From positions 1 through 60,891 of the forward strand of contig CAMTVY010000016.1 in NCBI GenBank assembly GCA_947085325.1: a stretch of 60,891 nucleotides of DNA, in the 5' to 3' direction. The stretch is from JAQBXX01 sp947085325. Lineage in GTDB: Bacteria > Pseudomonadota > Gammaproteobacteria > SURF-13. The position numbers and the translations under genes were made by a program. The notes below the pieces were generated by a model that was given only the letters and a program-made list of their open reading frames with translations, was not told where the DNA came from and did not search any database. Every line of letters begins with the position of its first letter. The stretch's first letter is position 1. Below are positions 1 through 8,588 of this stretch, piece by piece.

Positions 1-88
1 CATCAATAAAGATCGCATTCCGCGCGTTGCCGCGCGCAGTGACGTGATAGATTGCGCCGGGAAACTCAAGCCGAAGGGAGCGAGCCAT
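1..88 (-). CDS. REP-associated tyrosine transposase (RAYT), N-terminal part, cut by window edge
   Basis: Only the first 29 codons are in the window. They read MARSLRLEFPGAIYHVTARG and onward, the standard N-terminus of the IS200/IS605-related Y1 transposases that accompany REP sequences. The HVTARGN segment is the hallmark; the HUH motif and catalytic tyrosine would lie beyond the edge. The ATG at 88 is the natural start, although the Shine-Dalgarno is poor. Upstream (121-150) is a GGGGTCA-type sequence of the kind often found ahead of these genes. In the family, RAYTs bind and process palindromic REP DNA. That is of interest here because the window is rich in palindromic repeats, but no link between this gene and those repeats can be shown. 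Confidence 0.85.
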   Translation of the reverse strand, partial: MARSLRLEFPGAIYHVTARGNARNAIFID

Positions 89-238
89 GGGGGGCAGATT
101 AGCTTGCTGGCAACCGTGATGTCAAGATGTGACCCCTTTCTGCTTTCTGCATGATCAGGTGTTCGACAATACGCGGTTTTATGCGCTTCCCGCATGAAAC
201 AAAAAAACCGGAAAAATTGTTGACAACGAACAGAGTAT

Positions 239-526
239 CTACATGGCTTCTTTGTTGCTTCGTTGAGCCGCGCGACGACCGGAAAATACGCCAGCACCTG
301 CACAGACCAGCCCCACCCAAAAAACTCTGCCGATTAAGCTACCTAGATCCATGGCATAGTTATCTGAAACTAATAAGTATACTGCAGTAAGGCCACCACC
401 AATCCATGCGGCGACAAGACCCACCACGAAACCAAGAATAGTTCGCCACCAAGCCAAACCCGTCCTACTGATGGAGTAGGCAACGCTACAACCAATGAGC
501 AAGGTCAACACAGAAGTAGCAATCAT
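239..526 (-). CDS. Small hydrophobic membrane protein, unknown function
   Basis: A 95-residue protein made almost entirely of hydrophobic stretches, with three probable membrane helices (about residues 3-22, 30-50 and 64-85) and a basic tail. The ATG at 526 is chosen because GGGAG lies 5-6 nt upstream; a TTG eight codons earlier is less likely. I do not recognise the family. It follows another small membrane protein gene on the same strand, separated by a spacer holding an inverted repeat built on GGGGTC and GACCCC. The location next to a transposase gene suggests accessory DNA. Confidence 0.5.
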   Translation of the reverse strand: MIATSVLTLLIGCSVAYSISRTGLAWWRTILGFVVGLVAAWIGGGLTAVYLLVSDNYAMDLGSLIGRVFWVGLVCAGAGVFSGRRAAQRSNKEAM

Positions 527-616
527 GTTTACTCCCAAGTTTCTCTTCAAGCCCTAACGCTAGCATGGTCACACCACAGGGGTCATGCATTTAAGAGGTA
601 AGCCTAATGCGACCCC

Positions 617-1027
617 TTATGCATAGGCAAACACATAACCGAGGGCAACCATCTGAATAAGCAAGAGCCCAATAACAAGCATCTCGCTACGTTGAATCCA
701 TGCATGGCGGCCGAGTGCCTGCTGACTGTTTTTACGGCGCTCATTGTCAGAAAGGTCTCTTTCTGAGCCCGCCATGCGCTTGCAAATGAACTCATACTGA
801 GCCTTCGATGCTGCGAAGTTGAATACGAGCGCGACCATTGAACCGATGGAGCAAACGCCTACGATCTTGAACGGCCAAGCAGCAATTTCAGGGCGCACCG
901 AAAGTAGTGCGGCGGGCACAGTTAGGAGAACCGCGTTGACAGTGAGGAGTGCCGACCAAAAGCTGTAGCGTGCAGCCTGGAATTTCTCGGCATACTCCGC
1001 ACGTTTTTCTTCGAACTCGTCAGTCAT
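617..1027 (-). CDS. Hypothetical membrane protein with charged N-terminus
   Basis: A 136-residue protein. An acidic and basic N-terminal helix (about residues 1-22) leads into two membrane segments (about 25-47 and 52-75). A soluble, charged middle follows, then a third hydrophobic helix at the very C-terminus (about 115-135). The ATG at 1027 is preferred over a TTG three codons earlier. The sequence GTTGGGC lies just before the start, which looks like an integron-cassette boundary, but the paired half-site is not convincing. Two membrane helices after a charged helix recall small effector-like membrane proteins, but no family can be named. Confidence 0.5.
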   Translation of the reverse strand: MTDEFEEKRAEYAEKFQAARYSFWSALLTVNAVLLTVPAALLSVRPEIAAWPFKIVGVCSIGSMVALVFNFAASKAQYEFICKRMAGSERDLSDNERRKNSQQALGRHAWIQRSEMLVIGLLLIQMVALGYVFAYA

Positions 1028-1099
1028 AAGGCCCAACGTTACCCATGAGGGTCATTTAAGGGGTCCCTATTTAGCTCGTTCCCATAGAATCCGCGATCA

Positions 1100-2602
1100 T
1101 TATGACCCGCCACGCGGGCGAGTCAACACGTTTTGTTCCAGTAATAAATTGAGCGTAAGGCGCACACCGACGCCGGTGATGTCCGTCGGGATATGCGCGA
1201 GGCCGCCTTTGTGATTGCCGCTCGCGAGATCCACGTGTATCCAGGGAATATCTTTTTCCACAAAACGGTTTAAAAATCTTGCGGCGAGGATGTGATCGGC
1301 TTCGCCTTCCGTGCTGCATTGTTTGATGTCAGCCACTTTGCTTTCGAGTTGGGTGTCGTAGTCTTCGTCCATGGGGAAGGGCCACACGCGTTCGCCGCTG
1401 GCGCGGCCGGCCTCGATGAGGGTGGGAATCCATTGCGGGCGATTGGTGAAGGCGCCGCTGTAGGTGGTGCCCAGCGCGTAGACGCAGGTGCCGGTGAGGG
1501 TGGCGTAGTCGATCATGAGTGCGGGTTTGCGTTTGCAGGCCAGGGCGAGCGTGTCGGCGAGCACCATGCGGCCTTCGGCGTCGGTGTGTACAACTTCGAT
1601 GCTGGTGCCGTTGCAGGCGCGCACCACATCGTTTTGTTTGTAGGCGTTGGGGCCGATGTGGTTTTGCGCCAGCGCGAGCCAGCAGTCCACCGGGAAATCC
1701 ACCTTCAGTCGGGCAAGTGCCAGCAGCGTGCCGAGCGCGACCGCGCTGCCTTCCATGTCTTCGTGCATGCCGTACATGTGTTTGGCAGGCTTGAGGTTGG
1801 TGCCGCCGGTATCAAAGCAAATGCCTTTGCCGACCAGCGCCAGGGCTGGTTTGGAGGTGCGCGCCGAGGGAGTATAGCGCAGGTGTACGATGCCGGCGTC
1901 GGGCACGCTGCTGCCCTGCGCTACGGCGAGAAATGCGCCGGCCTTGAGCCGCTTGAGTTTTTTGACGTCGAGAAATTCCATGCGCCAGCCGTGTTCTTTA
2001 GCGAGTGCGGCGATGCGCTGGCGGTAGAGTGTGGGGGTGAGTGCGTTGGGCGGCAGCGCGGTGAGGTGGCGGGCGAGATTGTTGCCTTCTGCCTCGGCAA
2101 AGGTGCGGCTGAGCGCAAGTTTTTTCTGCACGCCATAGAGCTCGAGCACTGCGAGCTTGACCGGTTTGTCCTTTTTGCTTTTGAGGTGGGGCAGGGGGTG
2201 GCTGACGGCCAGCAATGCTGCCACCAGCGCCTCTGCCATGCGGGCGGCGAGCGCATCACTCAGGCCTGCCATGCACAGGGTGAGGTGGCGGGGGTTGTGG
2301 GCCGATGCGGCGGCGGCCAGTTTGCGTGCCAGGGTCAACAACTCGAAACTGCCGGTCGTTACGGCGACAACACCGAGCGCCACCGGCGTGCCGGCAGGGT
2401 CAGGCAGATCGGCGGTGTAGGGGGTGGTTGCGCAATCCTGTTCGGCGCGCCGTGCGAGGCGTTTTTGCAGCACGTCACTGAAGGGAAACAGCGGCCAGGT
2501 GGTTTTGCCGCCCCCCACCGGCAGCACGACGATCAGACCCTCTGTGTCGCCCAGCCGGACGAGGGGCTTAGCGTGTTGTTTTACCTTGATTTTGCTGTTC
2601 AT
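1100..2602 (-). CDS. M17 family leucyl aminopeptidase paralogue
   Basis: A 500-residue cytosol aminopeptidase of the PepA/M17 family, which removes N-terminal residues using a two-metal centre. The catalytic C-terminal half is clear: the metal-binding stretch VGKGICFDTGG and the signature HTDAEGRMVLAD (canonical NTDAEGR) are both present. The N-terminal domain is divergent. The ATG at 2602 is preceded by GAG and gives the family length; an upstream in-frame start would add four residues. A second, more typical PepA is encoded at 51291-52784, so this is a paralogue with H in place of the usual N in NTDAEGR. It is divergent from the pyruvate dehydrogenase operon, with about 100 bp between the starts. 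Confidence 0.9.
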   Translation of the reverse strand: MNSKIKVKQHAKPLVRLGDTEGLIVVLPVGGGKTTWPLFPFSDVLQKRLARRAEQDCATTPYTADLPDPAGTPVALGVVAVTTGSFELLTLARKLAAAASAHNPRHLTLCMAGLSDALAARMAEALVAALLAVSHPLPHLKSKKDKPVKLAVLELYGVQKKLALSRTFAEAEGNNLARHLTALPPNALTPTLYRQRIAALAKEHGWRMEFLDVKKLKRLKAGAFLAVAQGSSVPDAGIVHLRYTPSARTSKPALALVGKGICFDTGGTNLKPAKHMYGMHEDMEGSAVALGTLLALARLKVDFPVDCWLALAQNHIGPNAYKQNDVVRACNGTSIEVVHTDAEGRMVLADTLALACKRKPALMIDYATLTGTCVYALGTTYSGAFTNRPQWIPTLIEAGRASGERVWPFPMDEDYDTQLESKVADIKQCSTEGEADHILAARFLNRFVEKDIPWIHVDLASGNHKGGLAHIPTDITGVGVRLTLNLLLEQNVLTRPRGGS

Positions 2603-2702
2603 TATGGTTCTCAATCAAAGAGTTGGAGGAGGGGTTTCCCTTGACCTCCCGGATTAAAACACCGATCATAGCGCGGTTGCCACCTTGGGGATATCCTGCG
2701 CC

Positions 2703-4736
2703 ATGCCTATCACGAAAGCCATCAGTTCAGCGGAGGACGTGGCGCACGCGCTTAGCGTTGCCGACAAGAAACGCCTGTTGCGCGAGATGCTGTTTGCGCG
2801 CCGTTTCGAGGAGCGCTGCTACGAGGCGTATGTGGAGCGCAAGATCGGCGGCTTTTTGCATCTTTATCCCGGGCAGGAGGCGTGTGCGCACGGTGTGCTG
2901 GAGGCCGCGCGCCCCGGCCATGACTATGTGATTACCGGTTACCGCGACCACGTACACGCGATCAAGTGCGGCTCTGACCCCAAGGCCGTGATGGCAGAGC
3001 TGTTTGGCAAGGAGACCGGCGTGTGCAAAGGCCGCGGCGGCTCCATGCACATCTTTGACACCAAGCACCACTTCATGGGCGGTTATGCGCTGGTGGGCGG
3101 GCCGTTCCCGCTCGCGGCGGGCATGGCGAAGGCGAGCCAGCTCAAGGGCAGCGACGAAATCGCCATCTGCTTCCTCGGCGATGCCGCCAACAACCAGGGT
3201 ACCTTCCACGAGACGCTCAACATGGCGAAGGTGTGGAACCTGCCCGTGTTGTTCGTGTGTGAAAATAATCTGTACGGCATCGGTACGCGCATCGACCGTT
3301 CGACCGCAGTGCTGGATCAGTACAAGCGCGCTGCGGCGTACGACATTCCCGCGCAGCAGGTGGATGGCCAGGATATCGAGGTGGTGTACGCGGCGGCGAA
3401 GCAGGCAGTAGATCATGTGCGCGGCGGCAACGGCCCGTATTTTCTGGAGCTGATGACCTACCGCTATCGCGGGCATTCCATGTCCGACTCCAACGCCTAC
3501 CGCGTCAAGGACGAAGAACGCGCCTGGAACAAGCGCGACCCGATCATTCTGCTGCGTGACCGCCTGATCGCGGACAAGCAGTACACGGACAAGGACTATC
3601 AGGCGCTGGATGACGAGATCATCAAGCACATTGAAGATGACATTATCAAATTCGCTGAAGAATCGCCTGAGCCCAAAAAAGAAGAGCTGGAGAAATATGT
3701 GCTGGCCGAAAACGATCCGTGGGTGCGCGGCAAACCCGCAGCCAAGGGCGGCAGCAAGGACATCATGTATTGGGAGGCCATCCGCCGCGCGCACGATGAA
3801 GAGATGACGCGCGACCCGCTGGTGATCGCGATGGGCGAGGACATCGGTGTGGTGGGCGGCACCTACAAGGCCACCCAGGGCCTGTACGACAAGTTCGGCC
3901 CCGAGCGCGTGATGGATACCCCCATTTCCGAAAACGGTTATACCGGGCTGGGCATCGGCGCTTCGTTTGCCGGTGTGCGTCCCATCATCGAAATCATGTC
4001 GGTGAACTTCGCCTGGCTGGCGCTGGACCAGATTGCGAATTCCGCCGCCAAGGTGCGTTACATGTCGGGCGGACAGCTCACGGCGCCGGTGGTGATACGT
4101 TCGCCGGGCGGCACCGCGCACCAGCTGGGCGCGCAGCACTCGGCGCGCATGGAGAAGGTGTTCATGGGCATCGCCGGCCTGCGCGTGGTAACGCCCTCGA
4201 ATCCGCGGCAGGCGTATGGCCTGCTTAAATCCGCGCTGCGCTGCAACGACCCTGTGTTCATCAATGAACACGAACTCATGTACAACATGAAAGGGCCGGT
4301 GCCGGACGGTGAATATTTCCACCCGCTGGAAGGTTCCGAAGTTGCCCGCGCCGGGCGCGATGTCACCCTGTTTGGCTACAATATCTCTGTGCACTGGTGC
4401 CTGAAGGCCGCCGAGATACTGTCCGGCGAGCACGGCATCGACGCCGAGGTCATCGATCTTTACGCGCTTTCGCCGCTGGATCGTGAAGGCATCAAGGCCT
4501 CCGTTTCGAAAACCCACAAGGCGGTAATTGTGGAAGAGGCGGAACCGGCGGTGGGCGTGGGCGCTGAGGTCATGGCGATCATCAACGAGGAATGCTTCTT
4601 CGAACTCGACGCCGCGCCGCTGCGTGTATCCGCCGTCAGTGTGCCGATACCCTACAATCACACGCTGGAAAAGGCCGCGATTCCGGATGTGCAGGACGTG
4701 GTGAATGCCGTGCTCGAATTGTGCGGCAAGGCGTAA
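2703..4736 (+). CDS. Pyruvate dehydrogenase E1, fused alpha and beta subunits
   Basis: A 677-residue protein joining both halves of the heterotetrameric-type E1 into one chain. Residues 1-325 are E1-alpha, with the thiamine diphosphate motif GDAANN (159-164) ending in ENN (187-189) and the loop YRYRGHSMSD (253-262). Residues 352-677 are E1-beta, with GEDIG at 378-382. The linker is charged. E1 decarboxylates pyruvate and acylates the lipoyl domains of E2. The ATG at 2703 is chosen; the only earlier in-frame start is a TTG at 2685. The next gene encodes the E2 and E3 parts, so the whole complex is made from two genes. The substrate could be another 2-oxo acid, but the partner and motifs favour pyruvate. 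Confidence 0.9.
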   Translation: MPITKAISSAEDVAHALSVADKKRLLREMLFARRFEERCYEAYVERKIGGFLHLYPGQEACAHGVLEAARPGHDYVITGYRDHVHAIKCGSDPKAVMAELFGKETGVCKGRGGSMHIFDTKHHFMGGYALVGGPFPLAAGMAKASQLKGSDEIAICFLGDAANNQGTFHETLNMAKVWNLPVLFVCENNLYGIGTRIDRSTAVLDQYKRAAAYDIPAQQVDGQDIEVVYAAAKQAVDHVRGGNGPYFLELMTYRYRGHSMSDSNAYRVKDEERAWNKRDPIILLRDRLIADKQYTDKDYQALDDEIIKHIEDDIIKFAEESPEPKKEELEKYVLAENDPWVRGKPAAKGGSKDIMYWEAIRRAHDEEMTRDPLVIAMGEDIGVVGGTYKATQGLYDKFGPERVMDTPISENGYTGLGIGASFAGVRPIIEIMSVNFAWLALDQIANSAAKVRYMSGGQLTAPVVIRSPGGTAHQLGAQHSARMEKVFMGIAGLRVVTPSNPRQAYGLLKSALRCNDPVFINEHELMYNMKGPVPDGEYFHPLEGSEVARAGRDVTLFGYNISVHWCLKAAEILSGEHGIDAEVIDLYALSPLDREGIKASVSKTHKAVIVEEAEPAVGVGAEVMAIINEECFFELDAAPLRVSAVSVPIPYNHTLEKAAIPDVQDVVNAVLELCGKA

Positions 4737-4760
4737 GAGAAAGCATAATAATATCGAGAT

Positions 4761-4879
4761 CCCACTCCCTTGAGGGAAGAGCGTAGCGAAGGGTGTGGGT
4801 GAGGGGGAGAGTGAACAGTATGGCCGTGCTTGAAAGTCTCACCCCCACACTATCCCTCCCCCATCAAGGGGGAGGGATG
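4761..4879. repeat. Palindromic GGGTGAGGG/CCCTC-type repeat between the two pdh genes
   Basis: The 119-bp segment contains GTGTGGGTGAGGGGG answered by its near-inverse about 40 bp later, then a tight hairpin of CCCTCCCCC and GGGGGAGGG. The left part includes GAAGAGCGTAGCGAAGGG, closely matching segments near the pirin gene (18176-18203 and 18267-18293). The right hairpin resembles those before panD (59685-59800). It sits in the pdh intergenic space, where it may form RNA structure between the two cistrons. Confidence 0.8.
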
Positions 4880-4911
4880 GTTTGGTAGATGTTCCCCTTT
4901 AATAAAATCAG

Positions 4912-4934
4912 ATTAAAGCTCCATGGGCTTTAAT
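4912..4934. promoter_or_regulatory. Inverted repeat upstream of the E2-E3 gene
   Basis: Eight-base arms ATTAAAGC and GCTTTAAT are separated by seven bases, 45 bp before the E2-E3 start. It could be an operator or an RNA hairpin. It does not match the PdhR consensus, and no regulator can be assigned. Confidence 0.35.
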
Positions 4935-4978
4935 TCCCCTGACGCTAAATATTCGCACTTTAAATAAGCTAAAAAATA

Positions 4979-7900
4979 ATGTCCGAACCCCATCCCATAA
5001 AAATGCCGCAACTCTCCGACACCATGACCGAAGGTGTGGTGGTGAGTTGGGAAAAGAATATCGGCGACAAGGTCAAGCGCGGCGACGTGGTGGCGACGGT
5101 GGAAACCGACAAGGCCATCATGGACGTGGAAGTGTTTCGCGACGGCTTTCTGTCCGGCCCGCGCGCAGCCCCGGACAGTGTGGTGGCGGTGGGCGCGGCG
5201 ATTGCCTATCTGGCCGCAACTGCCGCCGAGGTGCAGCCCGACAGCGCCGCTGCGCCTCAACCGGCGGCAGCGCGTGCCGAGCCCGAGCCTGCGCATGCTG
5301 CGCCTGAGACCCGCCAGCCTGCGCCGTCACAGACACAATCCGCGCAACCTGTCGCACCGCCTGCGGCGACGCATGTGATCAAGATGCCGCAGCTCTCCGA
5401 CACCATGACTGACGGTGTGGTGGTGGCGTGGAGCAGCAAGGTGGGTGACAGGATTGAGCGTGGCGATGTGGTGGCGCAAGTCGAGACCGACAAGGCGATC
5501 ATGGATGTCGAGGTGTTCCGCGCCGGGTTTCTGTCCGGCCCGGTTGCGCCGGTAGACAGTGTGGTGGCGGTCGGCGGCGCGCTGGCCTATCTGGTGGACA
5601 AGGCGGAAGAGGTGGTGCGTACCCATCTTGCTGTCGTCGGCAAGGGCGCGGTGGACAATGTGACCAGCCCCTCGGCGCAGGAGCAGCGCCACCGTCTGGC
5701 CGAGGCCCATCCTGCGCCAGGGCACAGGGCGCCGGTGATGGGTGCGGTGACGGCAGCGCCCGTGCAGCGCCCTGACAACAAGCAAGCCACGCCGCAGGCG
5801 CGCAAGCTTGCCGCTGAACTGCATGTGAATCTGAATACGCTCAAGGGCAGCGGCCCCGAGGGCGTCATTACGGCGCAGGATGTCCGTCGCGCACAGCCGC
5901 TGGAGCGCCCGAGCGAAGTTGCCCAACATATTCCCGCCCATACCATGCCCGAAGTGCAGGTGCCGGGGCATGGCCGCGCCATGACGGCGATGGAGCGTGC
6001 GGTGAGCCACTCCATGACGGCCGCACTGACCATGCCGACCTTCCATGTCACGGTGCACGCTCGGCCGGAGCAGCTTGCCAGGGCAGCCAAGCGCAAAGGC
6101 GTATCGCTGACGGTGCTGATCGCCAAGGCCTGTGCCGAGGCCATCAAGAAACATCCGACCATCAACTGGGCCTATCAGCCGGTGGACAAACTGGTCGAGC
6201 GTGATGACGTCGATATCGGCATCGCGGTTTCGGCCGAGGGTGGCGGCCTGGTAGTGCCGGTGTTGAGGCACTGCGAGTCGCGTAACCTTGAAGAATTAAA
6301 TACGGCGTGGAAGGATATGGTCGAGCGCGCACGCGTGCGGCGTTTGAAACCGGAGGAATATGCCAATCCCACCTTCATGATCTCCAACATGGGCATGCTG
6401 GGTGTGAGCTACTTCGACGCCATTCCCACGCCCGGCACGGCGGCCATCCTTGCCATTGCCACCGCGCAGGAGCAGGGCATGCCGCTCACCGTCACCGCCG
6501 ATCATCGCGTGGTGAGCGGCGCGGAAGTCGCCCTGTTCCTCAATACCCTGAAAGGCCATATCGAACAACCGGAGATCTGGATGGGAACGCTAGGCCCTGC
6601 AATACCTGAAGGCAAATGGGACTACGATGTCGTGGTGATAGGCGGCGGGCCGGGCGGCGAAGACTGCGCGCGCGAACTGGCCGAGCACGGCATCAAGGTC
6701 GCCATGATCAATGACGCGCCGTTGCCCGGCGGTGAATGCCTGTGGCGCGGCTGCATTCCGTCCAAGGCCTGGCGTGCAGCAGCAGATCGCCTGCGTGACC
6801 GTGCCCACGACGCACATCTCGGGGTGGAGGGCACTACCGGCGGCGAATTGAATTTCGCAGCGCTGGAAAAAACCCGACGCGGTATTCTGGAAACGCGCGG
6901 CGAGATGGCAAAAAAGACCGACACCGGGGTCAAGGTCAAACTCGTGCAGGGTTTTGCCAGCTTTGAAACCGACCACCGCCTGTTCATAGATGCCTCGGTC
7001 AACAGTAGCGACCCGCATCCGCGCACGCCGTTGGGCGACGGTTCCAAGGGCGAGCGCATCACGTTCGGCTGCGCGGTAATCGCCGCCGGTGCGCCGCCGT
7101 TTGTGCCGCCGATACCCGGCGCACAGGAGGGCCTGCAAAACGGCGGTGTGCTGACCTCCGATACGGTGTGGACACTCAAGCAAGCGCCGAGAAAGCTCGC
7201 CATCGTCGGCGGCGGCGCCATTGGTGTCGAGATGGCGCAGATTTTTCAGGATTTCGGTACCGAGGTCACGCTGCTCGAAGGCCAGCCGCGCCTGTTGGCC
7301 GAAGTCGAACCGGAGATCGCCAAAAATCTCGCCGAGATTCTGAACAAAGACCCGCACCTCACCGTGCAGGTCTCCGCCAGGGTGCAGGACATCAAGGGCA
7401 AACCCGGCGCGATGAAGCTGAGTTTCGCCGATGCGGAAAATAAAACTCACACGCTGGCCTGTGACTACGTGTTGATGGCGACCGGCAAGCGCCCGGTGCT
7501 GGAGCCGCTCAAGCTGGACAAGGCCGGAGTCGTTGCGGAAAAGGGCGCCATCAAAACCGACGGGCGCGGTCGCACCAGTGTGCCGCACATCTTCGCAGTG
7601 GGTGACGTGATCGGCGGCTACATGCTCGCCCACACTGCGGGCGCGCAGGGGCGGGTGGCGGCGGCGAACATCATCGGTGAAGAAGCCCAATACCAGCAGG
7701 ACAAGGACTGCGGTGTTATCTTCACCCGTCCGCAGGCCGCGTTTGTCGGCCTGTCGGTTGAGCAGGCCAAGGCCAAAAACATCGACGCGGTCGAAGTCAA
7801 GGTGCCCATGAGCATAGACGCCAAGGCCATGATCACGGATGAGACGCTGGGCCTGATCAAGCTGGTCGCGGACAAAAAGACGCGCCGCATCATCGGCGTG

Positions 7901-8086
7901 CACTTCCTCGCTGACCATGCCGACACCCTGATCGGCGAAGCGGTCATGATGGTGGCCGGTAACATGACCCTGGAACAGGTGGCGCACGCCATTCATCCGC
8001 ACCCCACCCAAACGGAATTGTTTGGTGATCTGGCCCGGCGCTTGTTGTCGCGCCTGCGGCGCACGGAAAAAGTAGCCGCCACGTAA
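4979..8086 (+). CDS. Fused dihydrolipoyl acetyltransferase (E2) and dihydrolipoyl dehydrogenase (E3)
   Basis: A 1035-residue fusion. Two lipoyl domains come first, each with the lipoylated lysine in ETDKAIMDVE (K45 and K172), joined by an Ala/Pro-rich linker (about 85-130). The E1/E3-binding domain is at about 267-303, the acyltransferase domain ends near 545, and E3 fills the rest. E3 shows the FAD-binding GGGPGG (555-560), the redox pair in GGECLWRGC (C587, C592), an NAD-binding GGGAIGVE, and the C-terminal HPHPTQTE. The transferase motif reads DHRVVSG (508-514) instead of DHRxxDG, so the usual Asp is Ser513 while His509 is kept. E3 also carries an unusual polar stretch (SSDPHPRTPLGDGSKGER) near 676. 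The protein moves acetyl groups to CoA and reoxidises lipoamide with NAD. Confidence 0.92.
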   Translation: MSEPHPIKMPQLSDTMTEGVVVSWEKNIGDKVKRGDVVATVETDKAIMDVEVFRDGFLSGPRAAPDSVVAVGAAIAYLAATAAEVQPDSAAAPQPAAARAEPEPAHAAPETRQPAPSQTQSAQPVAPPAATHVIKMPQLSDTMTDGVVVAWSSKVGDRIERGDVVAQVETDKAIMDVEVFRAGFLSGPVAPVDSVVAVGGALAYLVDKAEEVVRTHLAVVGKGAVDNVTSPSAQEQRHRLAEAHPAPGHRAPVMGAVTAAPVQRPDNKQATPQARKLAAELHVNLNTLKGSGPEGVITAQDVRRAQPLERPSEVAQHIPAHTMPEVQVPGHGRAMTAMERAVSHSMTAALTMPTFHVTVHARPEQLARAAKRKGVSLTVLIAKACAEAIKKHPTINWAYQPVDKLVERDDVDIGIAVSAEGGGLVVPVLRHCESRNLEELNTAWKDMVERARVRRLKPEEYANPTFMISNMGMLGVSYFDAIPTPGTAAILAIATAQEQGMPLTVTADHRVVSGAEVALFLNTLKGHIEQPEIWMGTLGPAIPEGKWDYDVVVIGGGPGGEDCARELAEHGIKVAMINDAPLPGGECLWRGCIPSKAWRAAADRLRDRAHDAHLGVEGTTGGELNFAALEKTRRGILETRGEMAKKTDTGVKVKLVQGFASFETDHRLFIDASVNSSDPHPRTPLGDGSKGERITFGCAVIAAGAPPFVPPIPGAQEGLQNGGVLTSDTVWTLKQAPRKLAIVGGGAIGVEMAQIFQDFGTEVTLLEGQPRLLAEVEPEIAKNLAEILNKDPHLTVQVSARVQDIKGKPGAMKLSFADAENKTHTLACDYVLMATGKRPVLEPLKLDKAGVVAEKGAIKTDGRGRTSVPHIFAVGDVIGGYMLAHTAGAQGRVAAANIIGEEAQYQQDKDCGVIFTRPQAAFVGLSVEQAKAKNIDAVEVKVPMSIDAKAMITDETLGLIKLVADKKTRRIIGVHFLADHADTLIGEAVMMVAGNMTLEQVAHAIHPHPTQTELFGDLARRLLSRLRRTEKVAAT

Positions 8087-8104
8087 ATCGAATGCAGATT
8101 GATG

Positions 8105-8140
8105 CCTTCTCCCCGGCGGGGAGAAGGCGGGGATGAGGGG
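8105..8140. repeat. 36-nt palindromic repeat, left copy flanking the DUF559 gene
   Basis: CCTTCTCCCC and GGGGAGAAGG form a 10-bp perfect stem around a 3-nt loop, followed by CGGGGATGAGGGG. The same unit recurs at 8589-8624 with only two loop bases changed. The terminal GAGGGG serves as the ribosome-binding site of the DUF559 gene. Confidence 0.9.
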
Positions 8141-8143
8141 AAA

Positions 8144-8512
8144 ATGCGAAAACGAATCCCAACTCAAAGAGCTACTGTACGACGCTTAAGAAGTAACCAA
8201 ACAGACGCCGAGCGCAAATTATGGGTCTATTTGCGAAACAGGGGATTGAGCGGCGCAAAGTTCAGGCGCCAGAGTGTTATTGGCGCTTATATAGTAGACT
8301 TCTGCTGTCTGGAGCAAAAACTGGTCGTGGAGATTGATGGTGGCCAGCATGTGGTGGATGCTGCAAGCGACCAGAAACGTACTGATGTTCTGATGAGCAA
8401 AGGCTTTAGGGTGCTGCGATTCTGGAACCATGAGGTGTTGGCTCAATTGGATCTGGTGTTGGAACATATTAATCGTGAATTAAAAACACCCTCACCCTGG
8501 CCCTCTCCCTGA
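8144..8512 (+). CDS. DUF559 (Vsr-like) endonuclease-domain protein
   Basis: A 122-residue protein of the DUF559 family, related in fold to very-short-patch-repair endonucleases. The nuclease core is visible: D52 in YIVDF, then E63 and D65 in VVEIDGGQH, with H69. An N-terminal basic region (RKR...RRLRSN) may contact DNA. The ATG at 8144 is preceded by GAGGGG from the upstream repeat. An earlier in-frame ATG would only translate repeat sequence. The last residues, TPSPWPSP, are encoded by another repeat copy (8491-8524). The gene is thus embedded in palindromic repeats on both sides, between lpd and argG, with no functional tie to either. Biological role is unknown; family members are frequently single-gene insertions. 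Confidence 0.8.
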   Translation: MRKRIPTQRATVRRLRSNQTDAERKLWVYLRNRGLSGAKFRRQSVIGAYIVDFCCLEQKLVVEIDGGQHVVDAASDQKRTDVLMSKGFRVLRFWNHEVLAQLDLVLEHINRELKTPSPWPSP

Positions 8513-8524
8513 AAGGGCGAGGGG
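8491..8524. repeat. CCCTC-type palindromic repeat overlapping the DUF559 3' end
   Basis: CCCTCTCCCT and AGGGCGAGGGG form an imperfect hairpin preceded by ACCCTCACCC. It supplies the last eight codons and the stop of the DUF559 gene, and could act as a terminator-like structure. Confidence 0.75.
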
Positions 8525-8588
8525 ATGGCTATATTTTGTGGAGACTTTATTTAAGCGTGGGTTACTTAAGGGTGCACGTCCTTAAACC

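Noticed and set aside
1028..1072. Integron attC site before the small membrane-protein gene
   Set aside because: GTTGGGC is present at the right place but no matching RYYYAAC half-site with an imperfect palindrome of normal length could be found, and no integrase is visible.
2685..2702. TTG start for the E1 gene six codons upstream
   Set aside because: ATG at 2703 is a better codon and gives the family N-terminus; the extra residues are not conserved-looking.
2727..4661. 644-codon open frame on the minus strand opposite the E1 gene
   Set aside because: A high-GC antisense shadow of a strongly conserved gene; no family resemblance and no start signals. Similar long antisense frames opposite lpd (6590-8167), pgm (29159-30490) and the aminopeptidases were left out for the same reason.
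7000..7058. Possible repeat insertion in the E3 part (polar stretch SSDPHPRTPLGDGSKGER)
   Set aside because: The extra residues are unusual, but the DNA is not palindromic and does not match the other elements in the window, so it cannot be called a repeat insertion.
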